DNA of 64,000 nt, taken from Burkholderiales bacterium (lineage in GTDB: Bacteria; Pseudomonadota; Gammaproteobacteria; Burkholderiales; SG8-41). Below are positions 9,870 to 18,713 of this stretch, piece after piece (the stretch's first letter is position 1; each line of letters begins with the position of its first letter). The translations under genes and the position numbers were made by a program. The notes under the pieces were generated by a model. That model saw only the letters and a list, made by a program, of their open reading frames with translations, had not been told where the DNA came from and searched no databases. The DNA is taken from assembly GCA_030684405.1 (NCBI GenBank), contig JAUXYA010000024.1, positions 146,657-210,656 of the forward strand. Reading direction: 5' to 3'.

Positions 9870-9870
9870 A

Positions 9871-10257
9871 TCACGCCCCTTTCTTCAGTATCTTGGCCAA
9901 CTTCTCCTCCAGCGTGGCCTTGGTGAAAGGTTTGACGATATAGCCTGATGCTCCGGCCTGCGCAGCAGTAATGATGTCTTCCTTCTTCGCCTCGGCGGTA
10001 ACCATCAATACCGGGAGCGCCTTTAACGCATCATCGGCGCGGATCTGCTTCAGCAATTCAAAGCCATTCATGTTCGGCATGTTGACGTCCGACACCACGA
10101 AATCAAAGGGATTGGCCCGCAGCTTAACGAGTGCATCCTGCCCGTCTTCGGCTTCATCCGCATTCTGGTGGCCGATCTCCTTGAGGAGATTGCGTACAAT
10201 CCGCCGCATGGTCGCGAAATCATCCACGATCAAAAACTTGATTTCAGAGGTACTCAT
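9871..10257 (-). CDS. cheY: Chemotaxis response regulator CheY (copy adjacent to cheZ)
   Basis: A 128-aa receiver protein very close to classical Che[21 protein letters not shown], phospho-acceptor Asp57 in [12 protein letters not shown], Thr in VLMVTAEAK, and [14 protein letters not shown]. It should bind FliM when phosphorylated and switch rotation. The ATG at 10257 (MSTSE) has a GTGGAG ribosome site; an in-frame ATG four codons earlier (10269) is less well placed. It is the first gene of the chemotaxis operon, with a candidate sigma-28 promoter 70-95 bases upstream. Confidence 0.95.
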   Translation of the reverse strand: MSTSEIKFLIVDDFATMRRIVRNLLKEIGHQNADEAEDGQDALVKLRANPFDFVVSDVNMPNMNGFELLKQIRADDALKALPVLMVTAEAKKEDIITAAQAGASGYIVKPFTKATLEEKLAKILKKGA

Positions 10258-10285
10258 TGCATGCTCCACTGGTTACAAGATTGCC

Positions 10286-10315
10286 GCCTCCCCGACCAGG
10301 ATTGATTCGGGAGGC
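10286..10315 (-). promoter_or_regulatory. Stem-loop in the leader of the che operon
   Basis: GCCTCCC at 10286-10292 pairs with GGGAGGC at 10309-10315, a perfect 7-bp stem that may extend by CGA/TCG across a bulge. It lies 29 bases upstream of the cheY start codon and downstream of the candidate sigma-28 promoter, so it would form in the 5' leader. No T-run follows, so it is not an obvious terminator. Confidence 0.4.
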
Positions 10316-10324
10316 CTGCTCTGT

Positions 10325-10351
10325 TTACGACACGCTGGCGCCAAGCCTTTA
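10325..10351 (-). promoter_or_regulatory. Candidate FliA (sigma-28) promoter of the che operon
   Basis: On the minus strand, TAAAG (10351-10347), 17 bases, then CGTAA (10329-10325). The same T(A/C)AAG-N17-CGTAA arrangement occurs before fliC (23115-23141) and flgM (55974-56000), and with N16 before fliD. The -35 half matches the known FliA TAAA element; the -10 half is a variant of GCCGATAA. The shared exact spacing before typical FliA-dependent genes is the main support. Confidence 0.5.
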
Positions 10352-10829
10352 GTCCGCGCGTCAATACAGGCCCATGGCACATTCATTGACGCTTCCGGGC
10401 GCCACCCCGGGCCTTCTGCAGCAACTTGCTCCGGCAGCAAAGGTGCTGACGGAAAATCCATCGCCTGCTCTTGAACACAGCCCTCCTCTGGCGAACTGGG
10501 GTGCCGGTGCATTTACCCTGCTCTTGCCACGAAAACAGCGTTTTCACCGCAAGCGTGGGGCATAAATCCGGAAACTTTGCAACAACGAGCCGGGCGCAAG
10601 ATCAACAGACCGCATCCAGGCGTAGCCGAACAGGGCTCCCTCGTCCTGCATAGCGCCCGGAACTCCCCGTTCTCGATCTACACCGAACTTTCCGTATGAC
10701 GGACGCAATTGCAAGCGGTGTGCGGATGGCGAGCAGTTCATCGGGTTGGTCCTGGCTGGGTCGCACGGGCTTCCTTTGCTTTGTTATGCTATGTTTCCCC
10801 GCCTCATTCATCATCTAAAGCCCACCGCA

Positions 10830-11696
10830 ATGATCCACAGCATGACCGGCTACGCCACCGCCTCGCGCGAACTCGCCTGGGGCGCTGTCAGCGTCGAACT
10901 GCGCTCGGTCAACCACCGCTATCTCGACCTGTCGTTCCGCATGCCCGACGAACTGCGCCCGGTGGAGCAGGCCATGCGCGAGATGATTTCCGCAGCGATC
11001 ACCCGCGGCAAAATCGAATGCCGCGTTTCCTACGCCCTGCGCCCTGGATCCCAGAGCAGCAGCGAGCTCGACGCCACTCTGCTCGCGCAGCTGCTGCAGC
11101 TGAACGCCCAGGTGCAGGCCGCCCTGCCCGAGGCGCGCCCGCTGGGCGTGCCCGACATCCTGCGCTGGCCGGGCATGCTCGGCGCGGATACGATGCCGGT
11201 CGACGAATTCCGCGCTACCGCCACCGAGCTGCTGGGCACAGCTCTCGGTGAATTCAGCGCCGCGCGTGCGCGCGAAGGTGCAAAACTGGCCGCGGTCATC
11301 CTTGAGCGCGCCGCCGGCATGCGCGAGCGCATTGCTGTGGTAAAGCCGCGGCTGCCCGGCATCATCGCCGCCTTCCAGGACAAGCTGAATGCCCGACTGA
11401 AGGAAGCCATGCTCTCCGCCGATGACGAGCGCGTGCGCCAGGAAATCACCCTGTTCATCAACAAGATCGACGTCGACGAGGAACTGTCGCGCCTCGTCAC
11501 TCACCTTGACGAGCTGCAGCGCATCGTCGGCAAGGGTGGCGCTTCCGGCAAACGACTCGACTTCCTGATGCAGGAACTGAACCGCGAAGCCAATACGCTC
11601 GGTTCGAAATCCGCCGACGTCGAGGTCACACGAGTAGCGATGGATCTCAAGCTGCTGATCGAGCAGATGCGCGAACAGATCCAGAACATCGAGTGA
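10830..11696 (+). CDS. yicC: YicC/YloC family endoribonuclease
   Basis: YicC-family proteins are endoribonucleases implicated in RNA turnover; in many bacteria they sit next to gmk, as here. The 288-aa protein starts with the family signature MIHSMTGYA and has the N-terminal domain with SVELRSVNHRYLDLSFRMP and the C-terminal helical domain ending KLLIEQMREQIQNIE, including GKRLDFLMQELNREANTLGSK. The ATG at 10830 is chosen from the family N-terminus; an in-frame ATG at 10746 would add 28 unlikely residues. gmk starts seven bases after its stop. Confidence 0.93.
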   Translation: MIHSMTGYATASRELAWGAVSVELRSVNHRYLDLSFRMPDELRPVEQAMREMISAAITRGKIECRVSYALRPGSQSSSELDATLLAQLLQLNAQVQAALPEARPLGVPDILRWPGMLGADTMPVDEFRATATELLGTALGEFSAARAREGAKLAAVILERAAGMRERIAVVKPRLPGIIAAFQDKLNARLKEAMLSADDERVRQEITLFINKIDVDEELSRLVTHLDELQRIVGKGGASGKRLDFLMQELNREANTLGSKSADVEVTRVAMDLKLLIEQMREQIQNIE

Positions 11697-11703
11697 CTTT
11701 CCG

Positions 11704-12318
11704 GTGAGCGGCAACCTCTATATCGTCAGCGCGCCTTCCGGCGCCGGCAAGACCAGCCTGGTCGCGGCGCTGCTCGAAGCCGACAATCAAATCCGTTTGT
11801 CGGTGTCCTACACCACACGGCAGCCACGGCCCGGCGAGATCGACGGCCGGCATTACCAATTCGTGACTACCGAGAAGTTCGAACAGATGGCGCAGGCCGG
11901 CGACTTCCTTGAGTCGGCGCTGGTTCACGGCAATCGCTACGGCACCTCGCACAAATGGGTGGAGCAGCAACTTGCCGCAGACACCGACATAGTCCTCGAA
12001 ATCGACTGGCAGGGTGCCGCGCAGGTGCGCCGCGTGATGTCGGCGGCGATCAGCATTTTCATTCTGCCGCCCTCCTTCGAAGCCCTGCTGCAGAGGCTCA
12101 ATTCCCGCGCCCAGGACCCGCCCGACGTCATCGCGCGTCGACTCGCCAACGCGCGCGATGAGATCGCCCACGTTACGGACTTTGACTATGTTATTATCAA
12201 CAGTGAATTCCGGGTAGCGGCGGCCGAACTGCAAGACATCATCCGCGCCGAACGCCTGCGCACTTCGCGCCAACTGAACCGGAATACCGAACTGTTCAAA
12301 AAACTCAGGCAGGAATAA
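11704..12318 (+). CDS. gmk: Guanylate kinase
   Basis: Gmk phosphorylates GMP to GDP with ATP, an essential nucleotide step and a link to (p)ppGpp metabolism. The 204-aa protein has the P-loop [11 protein letters not shown], the GMP-binding [11 protein letters not shown] and DGRHYQFV, and the [11 protein letters not shown] motif. Length is standard. The start codon is GTG at 11704, giving the usual [16 protein letters not shown] beginning. It is followed four bases later by rpoZ, so yicC, gmk and rpoZ probably form an operon. Confidence 0.97.
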   Translation: MSGNLYIVSAPSGAGKTSLVAALLEADNQIRLSVSYTTRQPRPGEIDGRHYQFVTTEKFEQMAQAGDFLESALVHGNRYGTSHKWVEQQLAADTDIVLEIDWQGAAQVRRVMSAAISIFILPPSFEALLQRLNSRAQDPPDVIARRLANARDEIAHVTDFDYVIINSEFRVAAAELQDIIRAERLRTSRQLNRNTELFKKLRQE

Positions 12319-12322
12319 AGCC

Positions 12323-12529
12323 ATGGCACGCATTACCGTAGACGACTGCATCAAGATCATCCCCAACCGTTTCGAGATGTCGCTCGCAGCAACTTACCGC
12401 GCCCGTCAACTGTCCAACGGATCGCAGCCAATGATCGACGCGACCCGCGACAAGTCGACGGTCATCGCCCTGCGCGAGCTCGCCGCCGGAAAATACGGCG
12501 CCGAAATCCTCAACAAAAGCCCGACGTAA
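12323..12529 (+). CDS. rpoZ: DNA-directed RNA polymerase omega subunit
   Basis: The omega subunit aids assembly of RNA polymerase and, with beta', forms a ppGpp-binding site. The 68-aa protein [10 protein letters not shown]...[18 protein letters not shown] matches the family from its first residue, with the conserved NRFE(M/L)(V/S)L..ARARQ region. It has normal length and lies in the usual gmk-rpoZ-spoT order. Confidence 0.97.
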   Translation: MARITVDDCIKIIPNRFEMSLAATYRARQLSNGSQPMIDATRDKSTVIALRELAAGKYGAEILNKSPT

Positions 12530-12590
12530 GGGGGTTGTGCCCGAGGCTGGGGCGCACACCTGACCGCGGACGGCAAGAGGCACCGGACGC

Positions 12591-14744
12591 ATGACCGCAC
12601 CAGCCCAGTCCGCTCCCGCGTCGGCAGTACCGCCGACGGCACCCGCCCTCTTCGAAGAGTGGTCAGGCTACCTCAAGCCCGAGGATATCAGCCAGCTGCG
12701 CGCGGCCTACCAGTTCAGCGAATCCGCGCACCAGGGCCAGTTCCGCAAGTCCGGAGAGCCCTACATTGCCCATCCGCTGGCAGTCGCCAGTATCCTTGCG
12801 CAGTGGCACATGGATGCGCAGGCGCTGACTGCAGCCCTGCTGCACGACGTCGTCGAGGACACCGACGTCACCAAGAACCAGATCGCCGAGCTGTTTGGCC
12901 GCCCCGTCGCCGAACTCGTCGACGGCGTCTCCAAGCTCGACCGCATCCAGTTCGACACCCAGGAAAAAGCGCAGGCAGAGAATTTCCGCAAGATGCTGCT
13001 GGCGATGGCACGCGACGTACGCGTGATGCTGATCAAGCTCGCCGATCGTCTGCACAACATGCGCACGCTCGATGCCGTCCACTCGCACAAACGTCAGCGC
13101 GTCGCCCGTGAGACGCTGGACATCTATGCGCCTATCGCCAATCGCCTCGGCCTGAACAGCATTTTCCAGGAAATGGAGGACCTGTCCTTCCGCCACCTCT
13201 ACCCCGACCGTTACCGCGTGCTGGCCAAGGCGGTGCGCACCGCCCGCGGCAACCGACGCGAAGTGGTCGGCAAGGTGCTCGATAGCATCGAGCGGCGGTT
13301 GCGGGAGCACGGCGTCGAGGCACAGGTTCAGGGACGCGAGAAGCACCTGCATTCGGTCTATCGCAAGATGCGCGAGAAGCACCTTTCCTTCGCGCAGGTG
13401 CACGACGTTTTCGGCTTCCGCATCGTCGTCAAGGATGCCACTGCCTGCTACGTCACCCTCGGCCTGCTACACGGGCTCTACAAGCCAATCCCGGGCAAGT
13501 TCAAAGACTACATCGCGCTCCCCAAGGCCAACGGCTATCAGTCGCTGCACACCACGCTGTTCGGCCCCTTTGGCAGCCCGATCGAGATTCAGATCCGCAC
13601 CGCCGACATGCACAAGATCGCCGAGGCCGGCGTCGCCTCGCACTGGCTTTATAAAAGCTCGAACACTTCGCTGTCGGATCTGCAGCAAAAAACCCATCAG
13701 TGGCTGCAGAGCCTGCTCGAGATGCAGACGGAATCGGGCGACTCGGTGGAATTCCTCGAACATCTCAAGGTAGATCTCTTTCCCGACGAGGTCTACGTGT
13801 TCACGCCCCAGGGCAAGATCATGTCACTGCCGCGCGGTGCCTGCGCGGTGGACTTCGCCTACGCCGTGCATACCGACATCGGCAACCGCTGCGTCGCAGT
13901 CAAGATCAACCAGGAATTGATGCCCTTGCGCAGCGAACTGCGCAACGGCGACCGCGTCGAGATCATTACCGCATCGCATGCCAAACCGAACCCGCTATGG
14001 CTGAATTTCGTCGCCACCGCCAAGGCACGGGCGCACATCCGCCATTTCCTGAAGACCATGCACTTCTCGGAATCGGTGCAACTGGGCAGCCGCCTGCTGC
14101 AGCAGGCGCTCGCCAACTTCAAGGCGACACCCGCTGACGTCGGCGACGCGCAGTGGGACAAGCTGGTGCGTGACTCCAGCGGGCGCTCACGCGACGAGAT
14201 ACTCTCCGACATTGGTCTCGGCAAGCGGCTCGCCGTGGTCGTCGCCCACCAACTGCTCGCGCTGGGCGGGCCGTTGCCGCAGGAGGCGCGTCCTGCGGGC
14301 GCCGTGGTGGTGCGCGGCTCCGAAGGACTTGCGGTGCAGTTCGCGCGCTGCTGCGGGCCGATTCCGGGCGATCCGATCATCGGCATCATCAGCAAGGGAC
14401 AGGGCATGGTCGTGCACACCCACGACTGCCCGGTCATCGCCAAGAGCCACCGCGATCCGGAACGCGTGCTCGACGTGCAGTGGGATGCCAATCCAAGCAA
14501 GCTCTTCGACGTCGGTATCCGCCTGGTGGTGGCCAACCAGCGCGGTGTGCTGGCGAAAGTCGCTGCGGAGATCGCCGCTGCCGAATCGAACATCCAGAAC
14601 GTTGCGGTCGATCCGGACGATGGCGGCACCTACACGGTGATGCGCTTCACGGTGCAGGTGATGAACCGCATGCACCTCGCGCGCATCGTGCGCGACCTGC
14701 GCAAGATTCCCGAGGTAGTGCGCATCAATCGTATCAAGGGCTGA
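12591..14744 (+). CDS. spoT: Bifunctional (p)ppGpp synthetase/hydrolase (RelA/SpoT family)
   Basis: This 717-aa protein makes and degrades the stringent-response alarmone. Domains in order: HD hydrolase (HxxxED motif in LLHDVVEDTDVT; RLHNMRTL), nucleotidyltransferase synthetase (FGFRIVVKD; KFKDYIALPKANGYQSLHTT), TGS (VYVFTPQGKIMSLPRGACAVDFAYAVHTDIG), helical/zinc-finger region with RCCGPIPGD, and C-terminal ACT. The hydrolase HD and acidic residues are intact and the synthetase carries the K-D type motif of bifunctional enzymes, so SpoT/Rsh rather than RelA. The start at 12591 is 61 bases after rpoZ. Confidence 0.96.
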   Translation: MTAPAQSAPASAVPPTAPALFEEWSGYLKPEDISQLRAAYQFSESAHQGQFRKSGEPYIAHPLAVASILAQWHMDAQALTAALLHDVVEDTDVTKNQIAELFGRPVAELVDGVSKLDRIQFDTQEKAQAENFRKMLLAMARDVRVMLIKLADRLHNMRTLDAVHSHKRQRVARETLDIYAPIANRLGLNSIFQEMEDLSFRHLYPDRYRVLAKAVRTARGNRREVVGKVLDSIERRLREHGVEAQVQGREKHLHSVYRKMREKHLSFAQVHDVFGFRIVVKDATACYVTLGLLHGLYKPIPGKFKDYIALPKANGYQSLHTTLFGPFGSPIEIQIRTADMHKIAEAGVASHWLYKSSNTSLSDLQQKTHQWLQSLLEMQTESGDSVEFLEHLKVDLFPDEVYVFTPQGKIMSLPRGACAVDFAYAVHTDIGNRCVAVKINQELMPLRSELRNGDRVEIITASHAKPNPLWLNFVATAKARAHIRHFLKTMHFSESVQLGSRLLQQALANFKATPADVGDAQWDKLVRDSSGRSRDEILSDIGLGKRLAVVVAHQLLALGGPLPQEARPAGAVVVRGSEGLAVQFARCCGPIPGDPIIGIISKGQGMVVHTHDCPVIAKSHRDPERVLDVQWDANPSKLFDVGIRLVVANQRGVLAKVAAEIAAAESNIQNVAVDPDDGGTYTVMRFTVQVMNRMHLARIVRDLRKIPEVVRINRIKG

Positions 14745-15120
14745 TCACGCTCCTTTTTAATATCCGTTAACAAACAAAAGATTACGGAATCCCGCCTAAC
14801 CGGACCCCCGGTGGCAGCGCCCGCCACTCAAGTCTCCCCCGCCAGCCGCCGTTAATAACCAGCGGTATACGGCGGTGCAAACGCGCCGCGGCCCGCCATT
14901 GACACGGGGAATCCGATGCTGACAAAACTGAACCATCTGGCGATCGGGGTGCGGCTCGCCGTCATTAACGGCATGCTCCGCGCTCTGGCACTGGCTGTCG
15001 ACGGCGCGCTGTCGGGCTACGGTCGCGTCGTGCTCGTGCCCGACATGCAGCATTTGTTTGTTCACCCCTCAGACGCTCACGACGAATGCATGCTGACTGC
15101 GGTAGCCAACTGAGGGCTCA
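14745..15120. other. Intergenic region between spoT and the GGDEF-EAL gene
   Basis: The 376 bases hold no clear full gene. The only coding-like piece is the small frame at 14916-15113 described separately. No strong terminator follows spoT; CTCCTTTTTAAT occurs just after its stop but without a convincing stem. Confidence 0.5.
14916..15113 (+). pseudogene. Possible remnant of a chemoreceptor N-terminus (65 codons)
   Basis: The frame starts MLTKLNHLAIGVRLAV and continues through a hydrophobic stretch to about residue 33, closely resembling the cytoplasmic lead and first transmembrane helix of methyl-accepting chemotaxis proteins (usually L.IG.RL..GFG). After that it shows no receptor pattern and stops. 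A GGGGAA ribosome-site-like sequence precedes the ATG. It could be a decayed receptor start, a small membrane protein, or chance. The nearby minus-strand frame at 17627-18254 resembles a receptor tip, so this island may have lost receptors. Confidence 0.25.
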
Positions 15121-17280
15121 ATGCGCTCCATGGATTTACCCCAGATCATGAGATCCGTAACTCGTCTGTTGCTGGTCGAGGACAGCGAGGACGACGAAGC
15201 GCTGGTGCTCGCCGCGCTCAGGCGCAGCGAGCTCAGCATCGAGCACAGGCGGGTGTGGAACCGGGCCATGCTCGCCGCAGCGCTCGAGGAAAAATGCTGG
15301 GATGTAGTGATCAGCGACCACAACATGCCACAGTTCGACAGCATGGAGGCGCTGAAAATGGTCAAGGCCAGCGACCCCGACATGCCGTTCATCCTTGTTT
15401 CCGGCGCCATCGGTGAGGAAACCGCCGTTGCGGCGATGCGCAGCGGCGCGCAGGATTTTGTCATGAAACACAGTTTGGGCCGGCTCGGTCCGGTGCTGGT
15501 TCGCGAGATCGGCGAGGCCGGTATCCGACGTTCCGCGCAGCTTGCGACACAGCATCTGCGTGTCAACGAGGCGCTGCTCAACTCGATCGTCAACACGGCA
15601 GCGGACGGCATCGCCGTGATCAACGCAAGCGGAAGCATCGAGTTCGCCAACGATGCCCTTGCCCGCATGCTCGGTTACGGGTCACAGGAAATGGCCGGTG
15701 TGGACATCAGCCAGTTGCTGCACCAGAATGCAGCGACCGCGAGTTTTTGGCAGGATCTGTTTTCCGCTGGTTCGGGATCAACCGGGAAACCGGCAGACTT
15801 GCAAACGCACGCACGTTCCCGGGATGGCAATGTCATGCCGGTCGAGATCCGCGCCAGTCGGATGGACGCCCGCGGCAACCCCAAGGCAACAGTGGTAGTC
15901 CGCGACGTCAGCGAGCGTGCACACTCTGAGGAGCGCATGTGGCGCCTCGCACACTTCGACGAACTCTCGGGTCTGCCTAACCGGCTGCTGTTCCGACAAC
16001 TGCTGGAACAGGCGTTGCGCGACGCCAGTCGCAGCAATAAACCAGTGGCTGTCCTGTTCATCGACCTCGACCGCTTCAAGCGCATCAACGACACCTTGGG
16101 TCACGACGCCGGCGACGACGTGCTGCGCGAGGTGACCGCGCGCCTGCGCAGCTGCCTGCGCGACTCCGACATCATCTCGCGCTTCGGCGGTGACGAATTC
16201 GTTGCGCTGATGCGCGACATCGACGATGCCGACGCGGCACGATCTGCCGCAAAACGCGTCCTGGCAGAAGTCGCCGAACCCTACTCACTCCAGGGTGAGG
16301 ACTACCATCTCTCCGCCAGCATCGGAATCAGCACCTTCCCCGGTGACAGCATCGATGCCGACGCCCTGCTGCGCAACGCCGAACTGGCATTGTACCGCGC
16401 GAAGGACCAGGGCAAGAACAATTTCCAGTTCCACTCTCCGCAGATGAATGCCCGCTCCTTCGAGCACGTGGTGCTCGAACGGCTGCTGCGGCGCGCCGTC
16501 GAACTCGATGAATTCCTGATCCACTACCAGCCACAGGTCGACGTGACGACCGGCCGCGTGGTGGGCGCCGAGGCACTGCTGCGCTGGAACCACCCCGGCA
16601 TGGGCATGATGCAGCCGGGGAAGTTCATACCGCTGGCCGAAGAAACCGGACTGATCGTGCCTATCGGACGCATCGTGCTAATGCGTGCATGCGCTCAGGC
16701 CAAGGCTTGGCAGGACGCCGGTGCGAAGGGCCTCCGCATTTCGGTCAACCTGTCCCCGCGGCAGTTTGCACTTACCGAGCTGGTGGCGGATATCCGCAAT
16801 ATTCTCGAAGACACCGGCCTTGCGCCAGACTCATTAGAACTCGAAATTACCGAAAGCATGGTTATGGAAAATCCGGAGCATGCAGCCTCGATACTGCAGG
16901 AACTGCGCGACCTCGGACTGATGCTGGCCATCGACGATTTTGGCACCGGCTATTCTTCGCTGGGCTACCTAAAACGCTTTCCCGTCAACACCCTGAAAGT
17001 TGACCGCTCCTTCATTAAAGATCTGCCTGAAGACCCGGATGACGCCGCTATCACCCATGCGGTGATAGCGATGGGGCACAGCCTGCGACTGATCGTCGTC
17101 GCCGAGGGCGTAGAAACCATAGAACAGGTCGAGTTCCTTCGCCTGCACGGCTGTGACCTGATGCAGGGCTACCTAATCAGCAAGCCGATGCCGGCTGCGG
17201 ATATGACGCGATATCTGGAATTGCGCGACATGCTGACTTCGCGCTCGCGCGCTGGCGTCACGGGGGACCTTCTGCGCTAA
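15121..17280 (+). CDS. Response-regulator c-di-GMP enzyme: REC-PAS-GGDEF-EAL
   Basis: A 719-aa soluble signalling protein that may both make and break cyclic di-GMP. Domains: receiver (about 13-135; Asp66 in VVISDHNMPQFDS), PAS (about 155-265), GGDEF with intact RFGGDEF at residues 354-360 and the inhibitory RDSD site five residues before it, and EAL with AEALLRW (Glu484), LEITES, IDDFGTGYSSL, VAEGVET and MQGYLISKP. All signature residues are present, so neither domain looks dead. ATGs also occur at codons 5 and 10. No partner kinase adjoins on the same strand; the kinase at 19217 is the nearest. Confidence 0.9.
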   Translation: MRSMDLPQIMRSVTRLLLVEDSEDDEALVLAALRRSELSIEHRRVWNRAMLAAALEEKCWDVVISDHNMPQFDSMEALKMVKASDPDMPFILVSGAIGEETAVAAMRSGAQDFVMKHSLGRLGPVLVREIGEAGIRRSAQLATQHLRVNEALLNSIVNTAADGIAVINASGSIEFANDALARMLGYGSQEMAGVDISQLLHQNAATASFWQDLFSAGSGSTGKPADLQTHARSRDGNVMPVEIRASRMDARGNPKATVVVRDVSERAHSEERMWRLAHFDELSGLPNRLLFRQLLEQALRDASRSNKPVAVLFIDLDRFKRINDTLGHDAGDDVLREVTARLRSCLRDSDIISRFGGDEFVALMRDIDDADAARSAAKRVLAEVAEPYSLQGEDYHLSASIGISTFPGDSIDADALLRNAELALYRAKDQGKNNFQFHSPQMNARSFEHVVLERLLRRAVELDEFLIHYQPQVDVTTGRVVGAEALLRWNHPGMGMMQPGKFIPLAEETGLIVPIGRIVLMRACAQAKAWQDAGAKGLRISVNLSPRQFALTELVADIRNILEDTGLAPDSLELEITESMVMENPEHAASILQELRDLGLMLAIDDFGTGYSSLGYLKRFPVNTLKVDRSFIKDLPEDPDDAAITHAVIAMGHSLRLIVVAEGVETIEQVEFLRLHGCDLMQGYLISKPMPAADMTRYLELRDMLTSRSRAGVTGDLLR

Positions 17281-17626
17281 CAGACCACGTATTGCGCAAC
17301 ATGGTTCTGTTCCTCCTCCGTGGGCCAATAGGCGTTCCGGTCCAATTACGAAACATGACTCCACGGTCAAAAGGCCTGTTTGACGGCCAGATCAAGTAGA
17401 TTTTGTCTGAGGAGAGTAGCCAGTGGGCTCAGCCGTTCGGACGAGACGTCTGCGGATTATTTCCGCTTGCGAGAGTCCAGGGAAATTACCTTATGCTGGT
17501 AAAGCAGCATTCGCACACACTCGGAAATCCCGCGGTCATATACGTACACCCTCGACCTTTCCACCGCGTGCAACGGCGCGACGCAACTCGCCCCCTGCGG
17601 GCCAGTCGTTCTGCGATCCATCAGCG
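17281..17626. other. Gap between convergent genes; nothing recognised
   Basis: These 346 bases separate the end of the GGDEF-EAL gene (plus) from the end of the chemoreceptor-like frame (minus). I see no convincing gene, terminator or repeat; only short self-complementary bits such as GGCC...GGCC near 17371-17390. Confidence 0.5.
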
Positions 17627-18254
17627 CTACGCCTCGTCGCGGGATACGCAATCGATCTTCTCGGTGATCTCACAACCGAGCCTCAATGCACGCTCGGACT
17701 GCTCGCGCAGCCTGCGCAGCAGGGTTTCAGCAGCATCGTTGGCAGCACTCATGCAGCCCTGTATCTCGATCGTCACCGCCGCCGCCTCAAGCAAAGCATG
17801 TTGCAGAGACCCCGCATCGGGGCCGGCGGAATCCTCTCCATGTGTCGCCATCAAATGCGCCTGGAATGCCAACTCGTCGATCATGCTGGCCACGCAGATG
17901 ACATCCGCCGCGTTCAGTTCCGCCTGGCGCACCAGCAGCGGGGCACTGGAAATAAGGTCGCGGCACGCACCCTGCAGAGTCTCCGCGATCAGCCGCACGT
18001 CACGCGCCTTATGCAGCAACAAACCGGCCTTGCCAGAAGCCTGCACTGCCGCGGACCTGCGAAAATCGCAAAAAAAGATGTTGCCGGCGACGACGGTGGA
18101 ATGCTTCATGCGCTCCGCCATCGCATCATCTTTGCGCCGCAGCCGCGGGCGGATCCCCGGGAGCCATCGCGCGGGCACACAAGGCCGCGACGACTCCGCA
18201 TATGCCTGCTGCCGCAGCCCCAATGATCGCAGCATTTGAATTACTCTTTGACAT
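17627..18254 (-). pseudogene. Degenerate, apparently frameshifted membrane-anchored chemoreceptor-like gene
   Basis: Two overlapping minus-strand frames look like one gene. The first starts at the ATG at 18254 (GGAAGG...GGGAAG upstream), encodes MSKSNSNAAIIGAAAAG with one clear transmembrane helix (residues 8-27), and stops at TGA 18128-18126. The second, one base out of frame, continues to 17627; it contains MIDELAFQAHLMA, very close to the chemoreceptor tip IDEIAFQTNLLALNA, then a helical stretch ending near the stop. A single +1 shift near 18126 would join them into a roughly 208-aa TM-anchored minimal receptor. The tip has lost [11 protein letters not shown]. Alternatives: two coupled genes (ATG at 18109) or an assembly error. 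Confidence 0.5.
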
Positions 18255-18713
18255 CCACTTCCCGCCTTCCTTTACCGAGGACTCGGCACCCCATCTGCGC
18301 ATTCACGGCCAGGCGCCCGCTGTTAGCAGACGGTCCGCCGGGCTCGCCACGACACTGTCGACGCCCCGGCGGACCGCCAACCTCAAAGTCTGATCGCATG
18401 AGACAACGGCAAAACACGGGAAAACTTGACGCCCCGTGTCAGAGTATTTTTACAAGCAACGGCCTGTGAACGGCCAGGTGCCCGAAACCCGCCTTCAGAC
18501 ACTCGGCGCCAGCGCTGCGTCTGCGCATCGCCCAGCCTGCGGCGAATGACGTTCTGCCTTGGTCCATGGAAGTGGTTTATCATATTCAACGTAACAGATT
18601 CTCGACAGGTGTCTTGGCGGCTGCGAGTCGGGGACTTTCCGGCGCTTGCATGAGCCTGACGAATTTGGATTCACCCAAACCGGATCGGCAGCGTCGCGCA
18701 TCTTCAGGCGGCC
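18255..18713. other. Intergenic region with a long inverted repeat and a short direct repeat
   Basis: This 459-base region separates divergent signalling genes. It has a 12-bp inverted repeat at 18331-18376 and an imperfect 15-base direct repeat, ACGGCCAGGYGCCCG, at 18305-18319 and 18470-18484. An isolated CGTAA at 18589-18593 has only a weak -35 partner. I see no gene. Confidence 0.5.
18331..18376. repeat. 12-bp perfect inverted repeat
   Basis: CGGTCCGCCGGG at 18331-18342 is perfectly complementary to CCCGGCGGACCG at 18365-18376, with 22 bases between. No T-run follows on either side, so it is not a typical terminator; it could be a cruciform/hairpin site, protein-binding site or the relic of a mobile sequence. 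Confidence 0.6.

Larger units (their letters stand above)
10258..10829. other. Intergenic region between the divergent chemotaxis operon and yicC
   Basis: This 572-base stretch holds the leader and candidate promoter of the che operon on its left side and the upstream region of yicC on its right. I see no convincing gene. A minus-strand frame at 10273-10512 has unconvincing composition and covers the promoter motif. A minus-strand frame near 10544-10741 contains GALFGY, faintly like the start of some transposases, but nothing else supports it. No flhDC is found here. Confidence 0.6.

Noticed and set aside
10273-10512. 79-codon minus-strand frame upstream of cheY
   Set aside because: Composition does not look like protein, no family resemblance, and it covers the candidate promoter and hairpin.
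10544-10741. Minus-strand frame with GALFGY, faintly like an insertion-sequence transposase N-terminus
   Set aside because: Only six or so residues fit; no inverted repeats, no further transposase motifs.
17403-18239. 278-codon plus-strand frame opposite the receptor-like gene
   Set aside because: No recognisable pattern, whereas the minus strand shows a chemoreceptor-tip motif.
18567-18593. Possible fifth FliA-type site before the receiver gene at 18714
   Set aside because: CGTAA is present but the -35 position reads GGAAG, and the gene is not a typical FliA target.
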